In this document: piece after piece, positions 26,857 to 34,833 of the stretch
Numbering within the stretch: position 1 is the first letter of the stretch
Layout: each line of letters starts with the position of its first letter
Assembly: GCA_910575835.1 (NCBI GenBank)
Contig: CAJTGB010000044.1
Coordinates: forward strand, 1 to 34,962
Length of the DNA: 34,962 nt
Source: Lachnospiraceae bacterium
GTDB lineage: Bacteria; Bacillota; Clostridia; Lachnospirales; Lachnospiraceae
Reading direction: 5' to 3'
Translations under genes and position numbers: made by a program
The notes under the pieces: generated by a model
Seen by the model: the letters and a program-made list of their open reading frames with translations, nothing else
The model's database searches: none
What the model was told of the DNA's origin: nothing

Positions 26857-28542
26857 ATGGCACGAACAAAAAACAGAGGGTATCAGCAAACTTTGACCCC
26901 TACCTATACGGCCCGGCTCTGGAAAATGGGCGGCTACATCCGGCTTTCCCGAGAGGATTTACAGAAAATCAACCGGGGGCTTGACGATAGCAACAGCGTG
27001 AAAAACCAGCGCGACATTCTCAATGATTTTCACTTCAACCATGCGGAAGAATTTGAAAGCTACACCGAGTATGTGGATGACGGCCACACGGGAACCGATA
27101 CGGAGCGCGAAAGTTTCCAGCGGCTTTTAGGGGATGTGATGAGCGGGAAAATCAACTGCGTTGTGGTGAAAGACCTTTCCCGTTTCGCCCGGAATTACAG
27201 TGACGCTGGCAGTCTGATTGACAACCTTTTTGTGCAGATGGGCGTCCGCTTTATCAGCTTGGCCGAGGGCGTGGACAGCTACCTAAACCCGGATAGCGTG
27301 AACAGCATCATCGTTCCGATAACAAACGTAATGAATGACCAGTATTGTTATCAGACCTCAAAGAAAATCCGGCAGGTTTTCGATTATAAGCGGCGCAACG
27401 GCCAGTATATCGGCTCTTTTGCTCCCTACGGCTACATAAAAGACCCCAAGGACAAACACCAGCTAATCGTTGACCCGGAGGCCGCTGAAATCGTCAAAAA
27501 GATTTATGAGATGTGCCTGCAAGGTACGGCCAAACTTCAAATTGTGATGTATCTGAACGAACACGGCATACCCAGCCCCACGGCTTACCGAAAGCTAAAG
27601 GGCCTGCCCTACTCCCCGGCTATATCGGACGCTCCCATGTGGGGGAATAAGATTATAACAGATATTCTCCGAAACCCCATTTACACCGGGGATTTGGTAC
27701 AGGGCCGCCGCCGGGTAAAAAGCTACAAGGTACACCAGATCGAGGCTGTGCCGGAGGAAGAATGGGTGCGCGTCCCCGATACCCACGAGGCCATCATCAC
27801 CCACGAAACCTTTGACCGGGTGCAGGAACTTCTGAAACGTGACACCCGGACGGCCCCTAAAAAGCGGGAGCTCCATTTATTCAGCGGTTTTCTGAGGTGC
27901 GCTGACTGCGGCAAGGCTGTGACCCGGAGCCAGAGCGGGAAGAATGTTTATTATTCCTGCTCCACTTACAAGAAACGCTCCCGGACAGCCTGCACCATGC
28001 ACTCTATCAAACACAACCGTCTGGAGGCCGCTGTTCTGTTCGCTATCCAGTATCAAGTGAGTACCGCCGTTTCCTATTCGGAAATAGTAGCCCGTATCAA
28101 TGCGGCCCCGCTGAAAAAAAGTCAATCCCACCGCCTTAACGACCAGATTGCCGCAAAGGAAAAGGAATTGACGAAAATCACCCGCTACAAGCAGTCACTG
28201 TATCAAGACTGGAAAGACGGGGAAATCTCCCAGCAGGAATATCGGGAAATGAAAACCGATTATGAGCGGCAGGCCGCCGGGCTCTCGGATTTGCTGGCCC
28301 GGCTGACGGCTGAACGGAAACAGCTTTCAAACGGCGTTGACCAGCAGCATCCCGCACTGGTAGCCTTTGCGAAATATCAGAACATCGAAAAGCTGACTCG
28401 CGAAATCCTGATTGAACTGGTAGACCATATCAAGGTTTACGAAAACGGCAATATCAGCGTTCATTTTAAGTTTGCGGACGAGTTCCGCCGGATTGCCGAG
28501 TACATTGAAATCAATACCACTGACACCGCCGAGGCGGGCTGA
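26857..28542 (+). CDS. Large serine recombinase, ICE integrase
   Basis: This 561-residue large serine recombinase should integrate and excise the ICE. Ser31 in YIRLSREDL is the nucleophile, and KDLSRFARNY carries conserved Arg residues. A recombinase domain (about 180-300), a zinc ribbon (LRCADCGKAVTRSQ, then YYSCSTYKKRSRTAC) and a coiled coil (about 425-490) follow. GGAGG precedes the ATG. It sits at the right end of the element, less than 100 bases before the interrupted istB gene, as expected for an integrase beside its attachment site. Confidence 0.94.
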   Translation: MARTKNRGYQQTLTPTYTARLWKMGGYIRLSREDLQKINRGLDDSNSVKNQRDILNDFHFNHAEEFESYTEYVDDGHTGTDTERESFQRLLGDVMSGKINCVVVKDLSRFARNYSDAGSLIDNLFVQMGVRFISLAEGVDSYLNPDSVNSIIVPITNVMNDQYCYQTSKKIRQVFDYKRRNGQYIGSFAPYGYIKDPKDKHQLIVDPEAAEIVKKIYEMCLQGTAKLQIVMYLNEHGIPSPTAYRKLKGLPYSPAISDAPMWGNKIITDILRNPIYTGDLVQGRRRVKSYKVHQIEAVPEEEWVRVPDTHEAIITHETFDRVQELLKRDTRTAPKKRELHLFSGFLRCADCGKAVTRSQSGKNVYYSCSTYKKRSRTACTMHSIKHNRLEAAVLFAIQYQVSTAVSYSEIVARINAAPLKKSQSHRLNDQIAAKEKELTKITRYKQSLYQDWKDGEISQQEYREMKTDYERQAAGLSDLLARLTAERKQLSNGVDQQHPALVAFAKYQNIEKLTREILIELVDHIKVYENGNISVHFKFADEFRRIAEYIEINTTDTAEAG

Positions 28543-28600
28543 CCCCCGCCAAAGCATGAAATCCTTTTGACAGTGTGTTTTCCTAATAAAACGCAATCTT
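28543..28600. other. Right ICE junction (attR region)
   Basis: Between the integrase stop and the istB-like frame lie 58 bases. The istB-like frame can be read back without a stop for several codons before ATG 28601, so the crossover lies somewhere in this stretch. Large serine recombinases leave a two-base core that cannot be identified without the left junction. Confidence 0.55.
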
Positions 28601-28918
28601 ATGGGTGAGCTAGAACAATCGCGGATCAAAGGCTGCTATCTGGAATACATCCAGAAGCTGGCAAAGATAGATTTGCTGGCAGTGGATGACTTTGGGCTTA
28701 TGCCGCTTGATCTGGATAAATGCCGGGATTTTTTCGAAGTAATAGATGCAAGGGATGGACGTAAATCTACAATCCTTATTTCACAGTTCCCGATCAAGTC
28801 CTGGTTTGATATGTTTTCAGACGGAACCTATGCAGATGCCTGCCTTGCCCGTATCACTGACAAAAAACATTCTTACCGTCTTGAAATGAATGGACGGAGT
28901 ATGCGTGAGCCAGTGTAA
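28601..28918 (+). pseudogene. 3' part of an IS21-type istB gene
   Basis: The 105 codons match the C-terminal part of IstB helper ATPases: IDLLAVDDFGLMPLD is the Walker B region, STILISQFPIKSWFD and ADACLARITDKKHSYRLEMNGRSMRE follow. The N-terminal part with Walker A is missing; the ICE integrase gene comes instead. The ICE probably inserted into this gene, so the other part should lie at its left end. ATG 28601 is only the first Met of the remnant. Two further inverted repeats (28936-28996) follow before the IS end. Confidence 0.82.
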
Positions 28919-29037
28919 CAAAGTCGATAAATAGAGGGCGGCGCTGATGCGCCGTTGGGAACGGAACGGCTGCGCCGTTCACGCGGAACTGCCGTTCCGA
29001 TTTAGCGTAATCTGCATACCTTTTAGGCATACAGGAC

Positions 29038-29081
29038 AAAAAATGAGCAGCGATCTGTTTCCATATCACAGACTGCTGCTT
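29038..29081 (-). terminator. Terminator overlapping the wHTH gene end
   Basis: On the minus strand AGCAGC and GCTGCT pair with a long partly paired loop and are followed by six T residues. The first arm encodes the last residues of the regulator (SSSL). Confidence 0.65.
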
Positions 29082-29488
29082 ATATTTTTGTTGAGCCGAT
29101 AGCCAATGCCCCATACGGTCTGTATGTATAGCGGCTTGCCCGGATTATCTTCTATTTTTTTCCTTATATGGCGGATATGACTCATAACAATATTATAATC
29201 GCCGGAATACGGTTCCTGCCATACAATATCATATATCTGCTCTTTACTGAATATCCTGCCGGGACTCTTTGCTAATAAATATAATATATCAAATTCCCTG
29301 TTCGTAAGCATAATTTCTTGTTGTCCTATAATTACACATCTATCACATAAGTTTATTCTTAATCCGCCTAGCTGAATATTTCCTGCTTCCTGTACCTTGT
29401 TACACCACTCAAGATTTTTATTATTACTTACTACCTGCAACATCCTCCGATATATATCCTCTTCTTCGTCAGAAAATGATAAAACCAT
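29066..29488 (-). CDS. Receiver-less OmpR/PhoB-type winged-helix regulator
   Basis: The 140-residue protein has a winged-helix DNA-binding domain (about 50-135): EIMLTNREFDILYLLAKSPG, FSKEQIYDIVW, IVMSHIRHIRKKIEDNPG and YIQTVWGIGYRL, as in OmpR-family response regulators. The phosphoreceiver domain is absent; a short N-terminal segment (VLSFSDEEEDIYRRMLQVVSN) takes its place. GGGGAG stands before the ATG at 29488, so this is a genuine short gene. Its target and signal are unknown; no histidine kinase is nearby. Confidence 0.85.
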   Translation of the reverse strand: MVLSFSDEEEDIYRRMLQVVSNNKNLEWCNKVQEAGNIQLGGLRINLCDRCVIIGQQEIMLTNREFDILYLLAKSPGRIFSKEQIYDIVWQEPYSGDYNIVMSHIRHIRKKIEDNPGKPLYIQTVWGIGYRLNKNISSSL

Positions 29489-29535
29489 TATTCTCCCCTT
29501 TACACTACCTCTCTTAACATTATTTATAGAAATTA

Positions 29536-29613
29536 TTATCTAAGTAAAAGAATATACGCCGAAACAACGACACTAAGAATAATGATACACCAACCAAGTT
29601 TTTTCTTATCCAT
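29536..29613 (-). CDS. 25-residue membrane peptide
   Basis: The reading frame gives MDKKKLGWCIIILSVVVSA and ends in YILLLR, a short basic start followed by one membrane helix. GAGGAGGTG stands seven bases before the ATG, an excellent ribosome-binding site. It lies between the MFS gene and the wHTH gene on the same strand. It may act as a regulatory small membrane protein for the transporter, or as a toxin-like peptide. Confidence 0.6.
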   Translation of the reverse strand: MDKKKLGWCIIILSVVVSAYILLLR

Positions 29614-29681
29614 TTTCAATCACCTCCTCTAGCAAATTTCATCTATATTTACCTCACAATTACTATTTCCCAAGCAAAAAC

Positions 29682-30932
29682 TTAATTATATTCTTGTTGC
29701 AGAATCCAATAAATCTTCTTTCCTTTTATACTTCCAAATATAATAAAAACGGCAGTAATGATCAGAACCCCAAATAACTGTTTATCAAATTTTTCATAGA
29801 TAATCCCATACAACCACACACCAATGGGAAGGGCACAATTATTAATAGTCGCAAAAATTGCCATTACCCGCCCCAGCATATTCTGTGGACTGACTTTTTG
29901 AATTCCTGAAACAATATATGTTCCTGCTATACTCGCCAGAAAAATAATCGCTCCTGCTGATAGACTTAATATAAAATAAGTTTTCTTAGCAGAATTATGT
30001 TTTAAAATCATTAGTGAAACTGGAATCATTGCTAAGCCCATACCAATAAATAATTTATATATATTCTTAATTTGAAATTTTCCTGTAATAGCTGTCGCTA
30101 CAAATCCCCCAGCTATACCCAATATTCCAAGAAACACCTGCACACCTCCGTTCCAAACAGAATCAAGTTCCAATTTCACACTTATAATATATGGGACTCC
30201 TATGGACAAAAAAGGCTGAATCAAGAACATGAAAAATGCATTTAACAGCATAACTGCCCCTATATGTTGCTTTTCTTTCAAAATCAACCTTAAAATATCC
30301 TTAAAATCATATTTAAAAACATCTACCATACTATCATAACAATGTTGAATCTGTAATGGTATAGTTAAGTGCAATTCAACACTAGCAGCTAATAAAAAAC
30401 ATACCGTACACAGGAACATGATATAATGAAAATATTCTTTTCCAAATATGCTATAAAAAATCCCTGCCAAAAATGGTGCTAAAAGCCCTGATAATGAAGT
30501 TATTTGATTCACTACTGCATTTGCCTTTGTAAGATTCTCATTGGTTTGAATCAATGGTACACTAGATTGAACAACTGGTGCCTCGAAAGCCGATACTATA
30601 GATAACAGTATTAGAAGTCCTGCTACAATTCCAAATTCCTCCCGCCTTTGAAATGCAATTCCCATCAACAAAGTAATCATTCCATAAATACCATCAAGAG
30701 CAACCATAAGATTCTTTTTGTTTTTTCTGTCCGCTAAAATGCCACCGAAGGGAGATAATATAATTGGTGGAATATAACTTGCAGCCGTTATCCATCCAAA
30801 TATAGCTGCGGAAGCAGTTACCTCCAATATGTATAATGATATAGCAAATTTGATAATATTAGTTCCAAACATGGATAATGTCTGCCCTGCCAAAAAAAAG
30901 ATAAAATTTTTTGAAAATACTTTTTTAATCAT
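29682..30932 (-). CDS. MFS efflux transporter
   Basis: The 416-residue membrane protein has about 12 hydrophobic helices and the MFS loop motif GGILADRKNKKNLM between helices 2 and 3. It resembles MefA-like and enterobactin-exporter-type MFS proteins that pump out drugs or peptides with proton entry. I start it at ATG 30932, which follows GAGGTG; a longer frame from 30977 would run through a hairpin. It is the last large gene after the WYL regulator and the UDG-like gene. The substrate is unknown. Confidence 0.88.
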   Translation of the reverse strand: MIKKVFSKNFIFFLAGQTLSMFGTNIIKFAISLYILEVTASAAIFGWITAASYIPPIILSPFGGILADRKNKKNLMVALDGIYGMITLLMGIAFQRREEFGIVAGLLILLSIVSAFEAPVVQSSVPLIQTNENLTKANAVVNQITSLSGLLAPFLAGIFYSIFGKEYFHYIMFLCTVCFLLAASVELHLTIPLQIQHCYDSMVDVFKYDFKDILRLILKEKQHIGAVMLLNAFFMFLIQPFLSIGVPYIISVKLELDSVWNGGVQVFLGILGIAGGFVATAITGKFQIKNIYKLFIGMGLAMIPVSLMILKHNSAKKTYFILSLSAGAIIFLASIAGTYIVSGIQKVSPQNMLGRVMAIFATINNCALPIGVWLYGIIYEKFDKQLFGVLIITAVFIIFGSIKGKKIYWILQQEYN

Positions 30933-30965
30933 ATTGGCCACCTCACACAGTGCATTATATAATAA

Positions 30966-30992
30966 CAAGCCTGACATCTTGTGTCAGGCTTG
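30966..30992 (-). terminator. 11-bp perfect hairpin between UDG-like and MFS genes
   Basis: CAAGCCTGACA (30966-30976) pairs perfectly with TGTCAGGCTTG (30982-30992) around five bases. On the minus strand it comes five bases after the UDG-like stop and is followed by TTATTATATA. It may partly terminate transcription and so lower transporter expression. Confidence 0.7.
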
Positions 30993-30996
30993 GAAA

Positions 30997-31593
30997 TTAT
31001 TTCATTATCAAATTGTACATTGAAGCAATATCCTCAGCAGCCATTTCAAATTTAGATTTTTCAATCAACAAATTCTGCCCTGTCATGATATAGGACGGTA
31101 TGATACGGATACCCTTATAAAAGATCTCACTGCTCCGTAATTTGTAGGTAGAAATGCTCGGAACCGCATTTTTTCTTGTTTCTTTCTTGCTAATCATATT
31201 AAAAGCTTTTTTTGCCACATCTCCCATCAGCATGATAACTTTTACATTAGGAAACAGTGCCAGTTCCCGCTCCAGATATGGCAAACTTTTTTCTATGCTT
31301 TCCTTCGCCACTGTATATTCTGTTTTTGGCATTTTTACAGCATTTGTAATATAAATTCCTCTATCCAAAATATTCTGAATGGTTTTTACCTGTATCCCAG
31401 CTTTTTGAAACAATGGAATCGTTGTTGACAAATAAGCAGCTTCTGTTCCCCCATAAAAATCATCTTCTGGATCTGCAGGCACAATCTCATTTATCATAAC
31501 TGCCTGTATCATTTTCGGATTTACTTCTACATGATTAAATTGAAATTTTTCTCCCTCTACATTTAGCTTTTGTAATTCTTCTCTTACATTCAT
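30997..31593 (-). CDS. Uracil-DNA glycosylase family protein
   Basis: The 198-residue protein resembles the UDG-superfamily proteins of Clostridia with the opening VMINEIVPADPEDDFYGG and the block VIMLMGDVAKKAFNMI. Conserved segments NILDRGIYITNAVKMPKTEY and PSYIMTGQNLLIEKSK are also typical. Whether it removes uracil or another damaged base, or recognises modified DNA, is not known. GAGGAGG precedes the ATG, which overlaps the WYL gene stop as ATGA, so the two are coupled. Confidence 0.85.
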   Translation of the reverse strand: MNVREELQKLNVEGEKFQFNHVEVNPKMIQAVMINEIVPADPEDDFYGGTEAAYLSTTIPLFQKAGIQVKTIQNILDRGIYITNAVKMPKTEYTVAKESIEKSLPYLERELALFPNVKVIMLMGDVAKKAFNMISKKETRKNAVPSISTYKLRSSEIFYKGIRIIPSYIMTGQNLLIEKSKFEMAAEDIASMYNLIMK

Positions 31594-32507
31594 CTTGTAT
31601 CCTCCTCGAAATGTTTTAATGCAATTTTATATCTTTCTATTATCTTTTCCTTTAATGATATTGGATACAATATTGATATCTGATTACCAAAGGACATAAT
31701 AAAACTATATAGCCATTCTGTTTCCGGCAAAGTGACATTTATCCTAATCTCCTGCCCATTCCACTTTATTACATCATCCTCAAATGTATCGTATACCCGA
31801 TAGCTAACCTCCTTCGGAAAACTCAATTCTATTGTTATAGGCTTTCCCATTTCTTCCATCAAAGAAAATACTGACTCCTTCATTTCTGAATGGCTTTTAA
31901 AGTATTGATCTGTCACCAGAAGTTCTTTAATCCGTGAAATACGAAACAGGCGATAATCATTTCTTTTTAAACAATACGCATACAGATACCACGCTTTATC
32001 CTTGTATACCAGCTTTAAAGGCTGACACCTTCTCTGGCTACCTTCTCCCAATGAATTATAATACAGAAACTGAATTTCCTGTCTGCCTAAAATTGAACGT
32101 TTCAACATTTCAAAATATTGTTTTTCTTTTTCAACAATACTACCCCATCGTGAAAAATCAATTTCTATCCAGTCAGATACCGCTATCTGGAATGTTGCCT
32201 TCAATTTTGACATTACTCCATCTGTATCTGGATATTGAACAGCAGACAAGCTCTGTACACCGATTAAAATATCCTGCATTTCCTGTTCTGATAATAGAGA
32301 TTTCTTCAAAACAAAATTATCAAGCAAATGGATTCCGCCCCCATGACCTGTCGTTGTATAAACGGGTATACCTGCACCGCTTAACGTATCAATATCACGA
32401 TAAATTGTCCTTACTGATACTTCAAATTTCTTTGCCAGTTCAGGAGCTGTTACTGTTCCTTTATCTAATAAGCAATACAAAATTTTAAACAACCTGCTTT
32501 CTGACAC
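31590..32507 (-). CDS. WYL-domain transcriptional regulator (YafY family)
   Basis: The 305-residue protein has an N-terminal HTH-11 domain (about 1-60: VTAPELAKKFEVSVRTIYRD) and a WYL domain (about 140-210, with PLKLVYKDKAWYLYAYCLKR) followed by a WCX-like C-terminal region. WYL proteins sense ligands such as nucleic acid fragments and often control DNA-damage or phage-defence genes. GTG 32507 lies six bases after GGAGGG. A TTGTCA / TATAAT pair (minus strand, 32547-32552 and 32523-32528, 18-base spacer) lies upstream, although the start site it predicts would be very close to the ribosome-binding site. It is the first gene of the operon with the UDG-like protein and the transporter. Confidence 0.9.
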   Translation of the reverse strand: MSESRLFKILYCLLDKGTVTAPELAKKFEVSVRTIYRDIDTLSGAGIPVYTTTGHGGGIHLLDNFVLKKSLLSEQEMQDILIGVQSLSAVQYPDTDGVMSKLKATFQIAVSDWIEIDFSRWGSIVEKEKQYFEMLKRSILGRQEIQFLYYNSLGEGSQRRCQPLKLVYKDKAWYLYAYCLKRNDYRLFRISRIKELLVTDQYFKSHSEMKESVFSLMEEMGKPITIELSFPKEVSYRVYDTFEDDVIKWNGQEIRINVTLPETEWLYSFIMSFGNQISILYPISLKEKIIERYKIALKHFEEDTR

Positions 32508-32886
32508 TCACATCCCTCCTATATTATAGTTATAAACTAAGTAACCTGACAAAGTATGGCAAGTTCCCAAAATATTCTCCTAAATTCCCTCACCATATTT
32601 TCTGCTCAATCTTTTTCCACAGCTATATTGATATGTTAGCATCTGAATCATATAAAATCAATTGCAAATCACTTCATCTTTAGAAGTTTTCTTTAAAACC
32701 ATATAGACACTGACGCACCCTCCGGGAGTGTCGAAAGACAAGAATAACAAGCACTGCCTATGTACGGACACATAGGCGAACTTTCCCATACTTCCCTACC
32801 GTCTGTATGATGAAATTTCCATAGGGAAGTATCCTGTTAGACGGCATTTTAAAAGGAGCGGCGACTGCATAGTCGCCGCAAATTAA
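32508..32886. other. Non-coding stretch with several hairpins
   Basis: No gene was found. Inverted repeats include GACACT/AGTGTC at 32705-32731, GCCTATGT/ACATAGGC at 32756-32777, CCGTCT/AGACGG near 32800-32846 and GCGGCGACT/AGTCGCCGC near 32858-32880. They stand directly before a relaxase fossil, so part may be the remains of a transfer region of another element. Confidence 0.5.
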
Positions 32887-33150
32887 AATCTCCACATTGA
32901 AGCAATAACTCTTACAGCTTCCAGAAAGGACTTGAAATCTGTACAAGATAAACTCCGGAAAGTTAATGAACAGCTCCATTACACAGGCCATTACCTGGCT
33001 AATAAATCTGTCTACCAGCAATTTTGTAAAGCAAAGAATAAAGGCTTCTTTCCATGAAACTCCTGAAAGCGGAAAAAGATAATCTTCTGCTACAGAAAAA
33101 AAAGCACAGAAAACTTACCGCTACTACCGGGATTACCAGAAAGAAGTGGC
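32887..33150 (+). pseudogene. Relaxase C-terminal fossil, frameshifted
   Basis: In one frame 32890-33057 reads NLHIEAITL, then VNEQLHYTGHYLANKSVYQQ and FCKAKNKGFFP; in the next frame KLLKAEKDNLLLQKKK follows; and in a third RYYRDYQKEVATAR. Joined, these match the C-terminal part of MOBP relaxases of Clostridia ICEs (HYTGQYLANKSVY and YYRDYQKEL are typical). At least two frameshifts and the loss of the catalytic half make it inactive. It is the remnant of an element different from the ICE in this window. Confidence 0.72.
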
Positions 33151-33232
33151 AACCGCAAGGTTCATTCACTCAGAAATGTCCTTGCGGCTTTCATTTATGG
33201 TCTGCTGTTATCAGAAACATCTGTCCCCTAGC

Positions 33233-33703
33233 TTAATCCCCTGCTTTGTCAGATATTTCCGTTTTACCAGAAGATACGGTTTGTTCCCGTTTTTCTTTTT
33301 TTAGCTGCTCTGTCCGACCCGAATCCACATAATGCGTTGCATAGGCTTTTTCAATTTCTGTGTTTCCGCCTTTGCTGAAACAGAGGGGGATCACAGGCTT
33401 ATGCCCATGCTTTTTCTTCACGCTCCAACGCTTATAACAGCAGAATGACGGCTTTAAACCCATTTTCTTTGCATAGATGCCGATCTGCTTCATAATAAAA
33501 GAAAGTTTTTTCAGATTGCATGTGCATGCTGCTTCCAGATACTGCACTTTCCCAAATCTCCAGTCCTCATATTTCTGTTTTGGCAGAACCCCTATGTCAA
33601 CCAGCACGTCAGCCGGGGCAGCATAGCCTCTCTGCCTGCATTGATGGTAAACGGCTGAATGCACTTTGCCTGTAAGCTCTGATTCTTTTATGATCTCCTC
33701 CAT
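33233..33703 (-). CDS. Conserved hypothetical protein
   Basis: The 156-residue protein starts MEEIIKESELTGKVHSAVYHQCR and contains APADVLVDIGVLPKQKYEDWRFGKVQYLE, several Cys residues and a basic tail. ATG 33703 follows GGGGG with a short spacer; an alternative ATG at 33727 adds eight residues. I recall similar proteins beside insertion sequences in Lachnospiraceae but know no function. No signal peptide or membrane segment is seen. Confidence 0.6.
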   Translation of the reverse strand: MEEIIKESELTGKVHSAVYHQCRQRGYAAPADVLVDIGVLPKQKYEDWRFGKVQYLEAACTCNLKKLSFIMKQIGIYAKKMGLKPSFCCYKRWSVKKKHGHKPVIPLCFSKGGNTEIEKAYATHYVDSGRTEQLKKEKREQTVSSGKTEISDKAGD

Positions 33704-33737
33704 AGAAATACCCCCGGCTCCTTCCATACTGCCTTAC

Positions 33738-34024
33738 CTATTCATTATATACTTTTGTAAAGGCAACATACTGGCTGATAATGTCATTTCCTTTGCCGTC
33801 GTAGATTACTTTCACTTTTACTCCAATGGCACATTCCTTCCCACCGAAAAATTCTTCGGAAAATGAAACAGCCTCTGGCCTTGCCCACACGCTTCCCTGT
33901 ATAGATCATGTATAATTCCGGCTCCGGCACATAGACTTTCCGGCTCCCGTATAGATCGGCATCCTGCTCTTCAAAATAATCATGGTAAGTCTGCACCAGG
34001 TACATAAGCGCACGTACAGTGCAT
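33738..34024 (-). pseudogene. Rpn/PD-(D/E)XK nuclease-type transposase fragment
   Basis: The frame YLVQTYHDYFEEQDADLYGS and RKVYVPEPELYMIYTGKR resembles the middle of Rpn-family recombination-promoting nucleases. After a frameshift near 33870-33880 it continues SFSEEFFGGKECAIGVKVKV and IYDGKGNDIISQYVAFTKVYN to a stop at 33738. The nuclease N-terminus is missing and a transposase fragment is joined in its place. It is certainly not functional. Confidence 0.65.
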
Positions 34025-34388
34025 CCTGTATTCCCCTGAGGCCGTTATGCTTGATATAACGTTGGACAGTGGAAACGGATACCGTTGCCGGAAGTGTGCC
34101 GTCCTGCACCAGTTTCTCACAGACCTTGGTCGCGTTCAGCCTGGGATATTCTTTCCTGAGCCTGTGTATCTCCCTTTCCGCCTCATCCGAGATCACCCGG
34201 GTGCCGCCCTTATCGCATCGTGTCCGGGGGATCAGGGCCTCCATACCACCTTTTTCATAGAGCTGATACCATTTTTCTACGGTTTTGGGTTTGTACTGGA
34301 AGACCCTCCCATCCGGCAGACGCTGCGGGGTAAGCGCCACCCGGCGGCTGTATTCGGCCATGGAGGCGTCTGTATAAAAACCCTGCAA
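34025..34388 (-). pseudogene. Truncated DDE/Mu-type transposase N-terminal region
   Basis: The translated segment SPEEP-type helix-turn-helix region reads RVFQYKPKTVEKWYQLYEKG, MEALIPRTRCDKGG and EREIHRLRKEYPRLNATKVCEK, followed by VSVSTVQRYIKHNGLRG, the repeated HTH region of IS481/Mu-like transposases. The DDE catalytic domain is absent; the frame runs into the Rpn-like fragment. The apparent start is TTG 34388 inside the original protein, so the N-terminus is also lost. Confidence 0.65.
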
Positions 34389-34495
34389 ACTTCGCCCCTT
34401 AAAAGTTGGTTACGCAAAAAACGCTGGAACCATGCGGGTTTCAAGCGTTTTCCATTTGGGGGATATTGGGGGATAAAATTCTTCCCCCAATATTT

Positions 34496-34675
34496 CTAAG
34501 CTTTTTTCTTACGGTTTCTTTGCACAACCGCACTCTTAAACGCCTTCATCATGGCTGGCGACAACTCCTCACACTCCTCATCGAAGTTAATTGGACTTTT
34601 TTTCGCCTCTTCAACCTCTTTTAATTGTTCTTCCGTAGGTTTTTGTCCACTTTCAATAATTAATGTTCTGGTCAT
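34496..34675 (-). CDS. BrnA-like antitoxin
   Basis: The 59-residue protein starts MTRTLIIESGQKPTEEQLKE and contains SPINFDEECEELSPAMMKAF, as in small BrnA-type antitoxins that bind BrnT and repress their own operon. ATG 34675 follows AAAGGAG with seven bases between. It overlaps the end of the toxin gene by 23 bases, the usual toxin-antitoxin order for brnTA. Since the toxin gene is cut, it is probably an orphan. Confidence 0.75.
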   Translation of the reverse strand: MTRTLIIESGQKPTEEQLKEVEEAKKSPINFDEECEELSPAMMKAFKSAVVQRNRKKKA

Positions 34676-34833
34676 AATAAAGCTCCTTTTCTGCATTAGT
34701 TGCAAGCCTGGCTGAAATTAATCGAATCGTTTCCTTTCGTTCAGTAAATACTACAAACAGTACATCGCCGACTTTCCCTATCGCAATATATCTATCCTCA
34801 TCAACACTATGCTCAAAATCAAACATTTCAATG
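34653..34833 (-). pseudogene. BrnT-like toxin gene, 5' end lost
   Basis: The remaining frame reads IEMFDFEHSVDEDRYIAIGK, VGDVLFVVFTERKETIRLIS and ARLATNAEKELYYD, the C-terminal two thirds of BrnT, an RNase-like toxin. The expected N-terminal part is missing: upstream bases, beginning GTAAGT at 34834, look like the left end of an IS66 element. A chimeric frame could start at 34862 (MTDTDYFLLT). I expect no active toxin. Confidence 0.7.

Larger units (their letters stand above)
10440..28600. mobile_element. Tn1549/CTn-like integrative conjugative element, right part
   Basis: Gene order VirB6-like, SpoVG-domain protein, methyltransferases, PrgI, VirB4, C40 peptidase, DUF4315, DUF4366, Cys-rich protein, MobC, relaxase, XRE, sigma-like and serine integrase is that of the Clostridia CTn/Tn1549 family. 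The right end lies between the integrase stop (28542) and the resumption of an istB reading frame near 28600. The left end and the coupling protein are outside the window. Ten copies of one palindrome mark the backbone. Two AT-rich modules, 20561-21064 and about 23050-25190, look like later insertions. Confidence 0.85.

Noticed and set aside
34388-34495. Imperfect inverted repeat near 34416-34452 as an attachment site
   Set aside because: It pairs only imperfectly and no integrase gene or duplicated sequence supports such a role; a simple hairpin is as likely.
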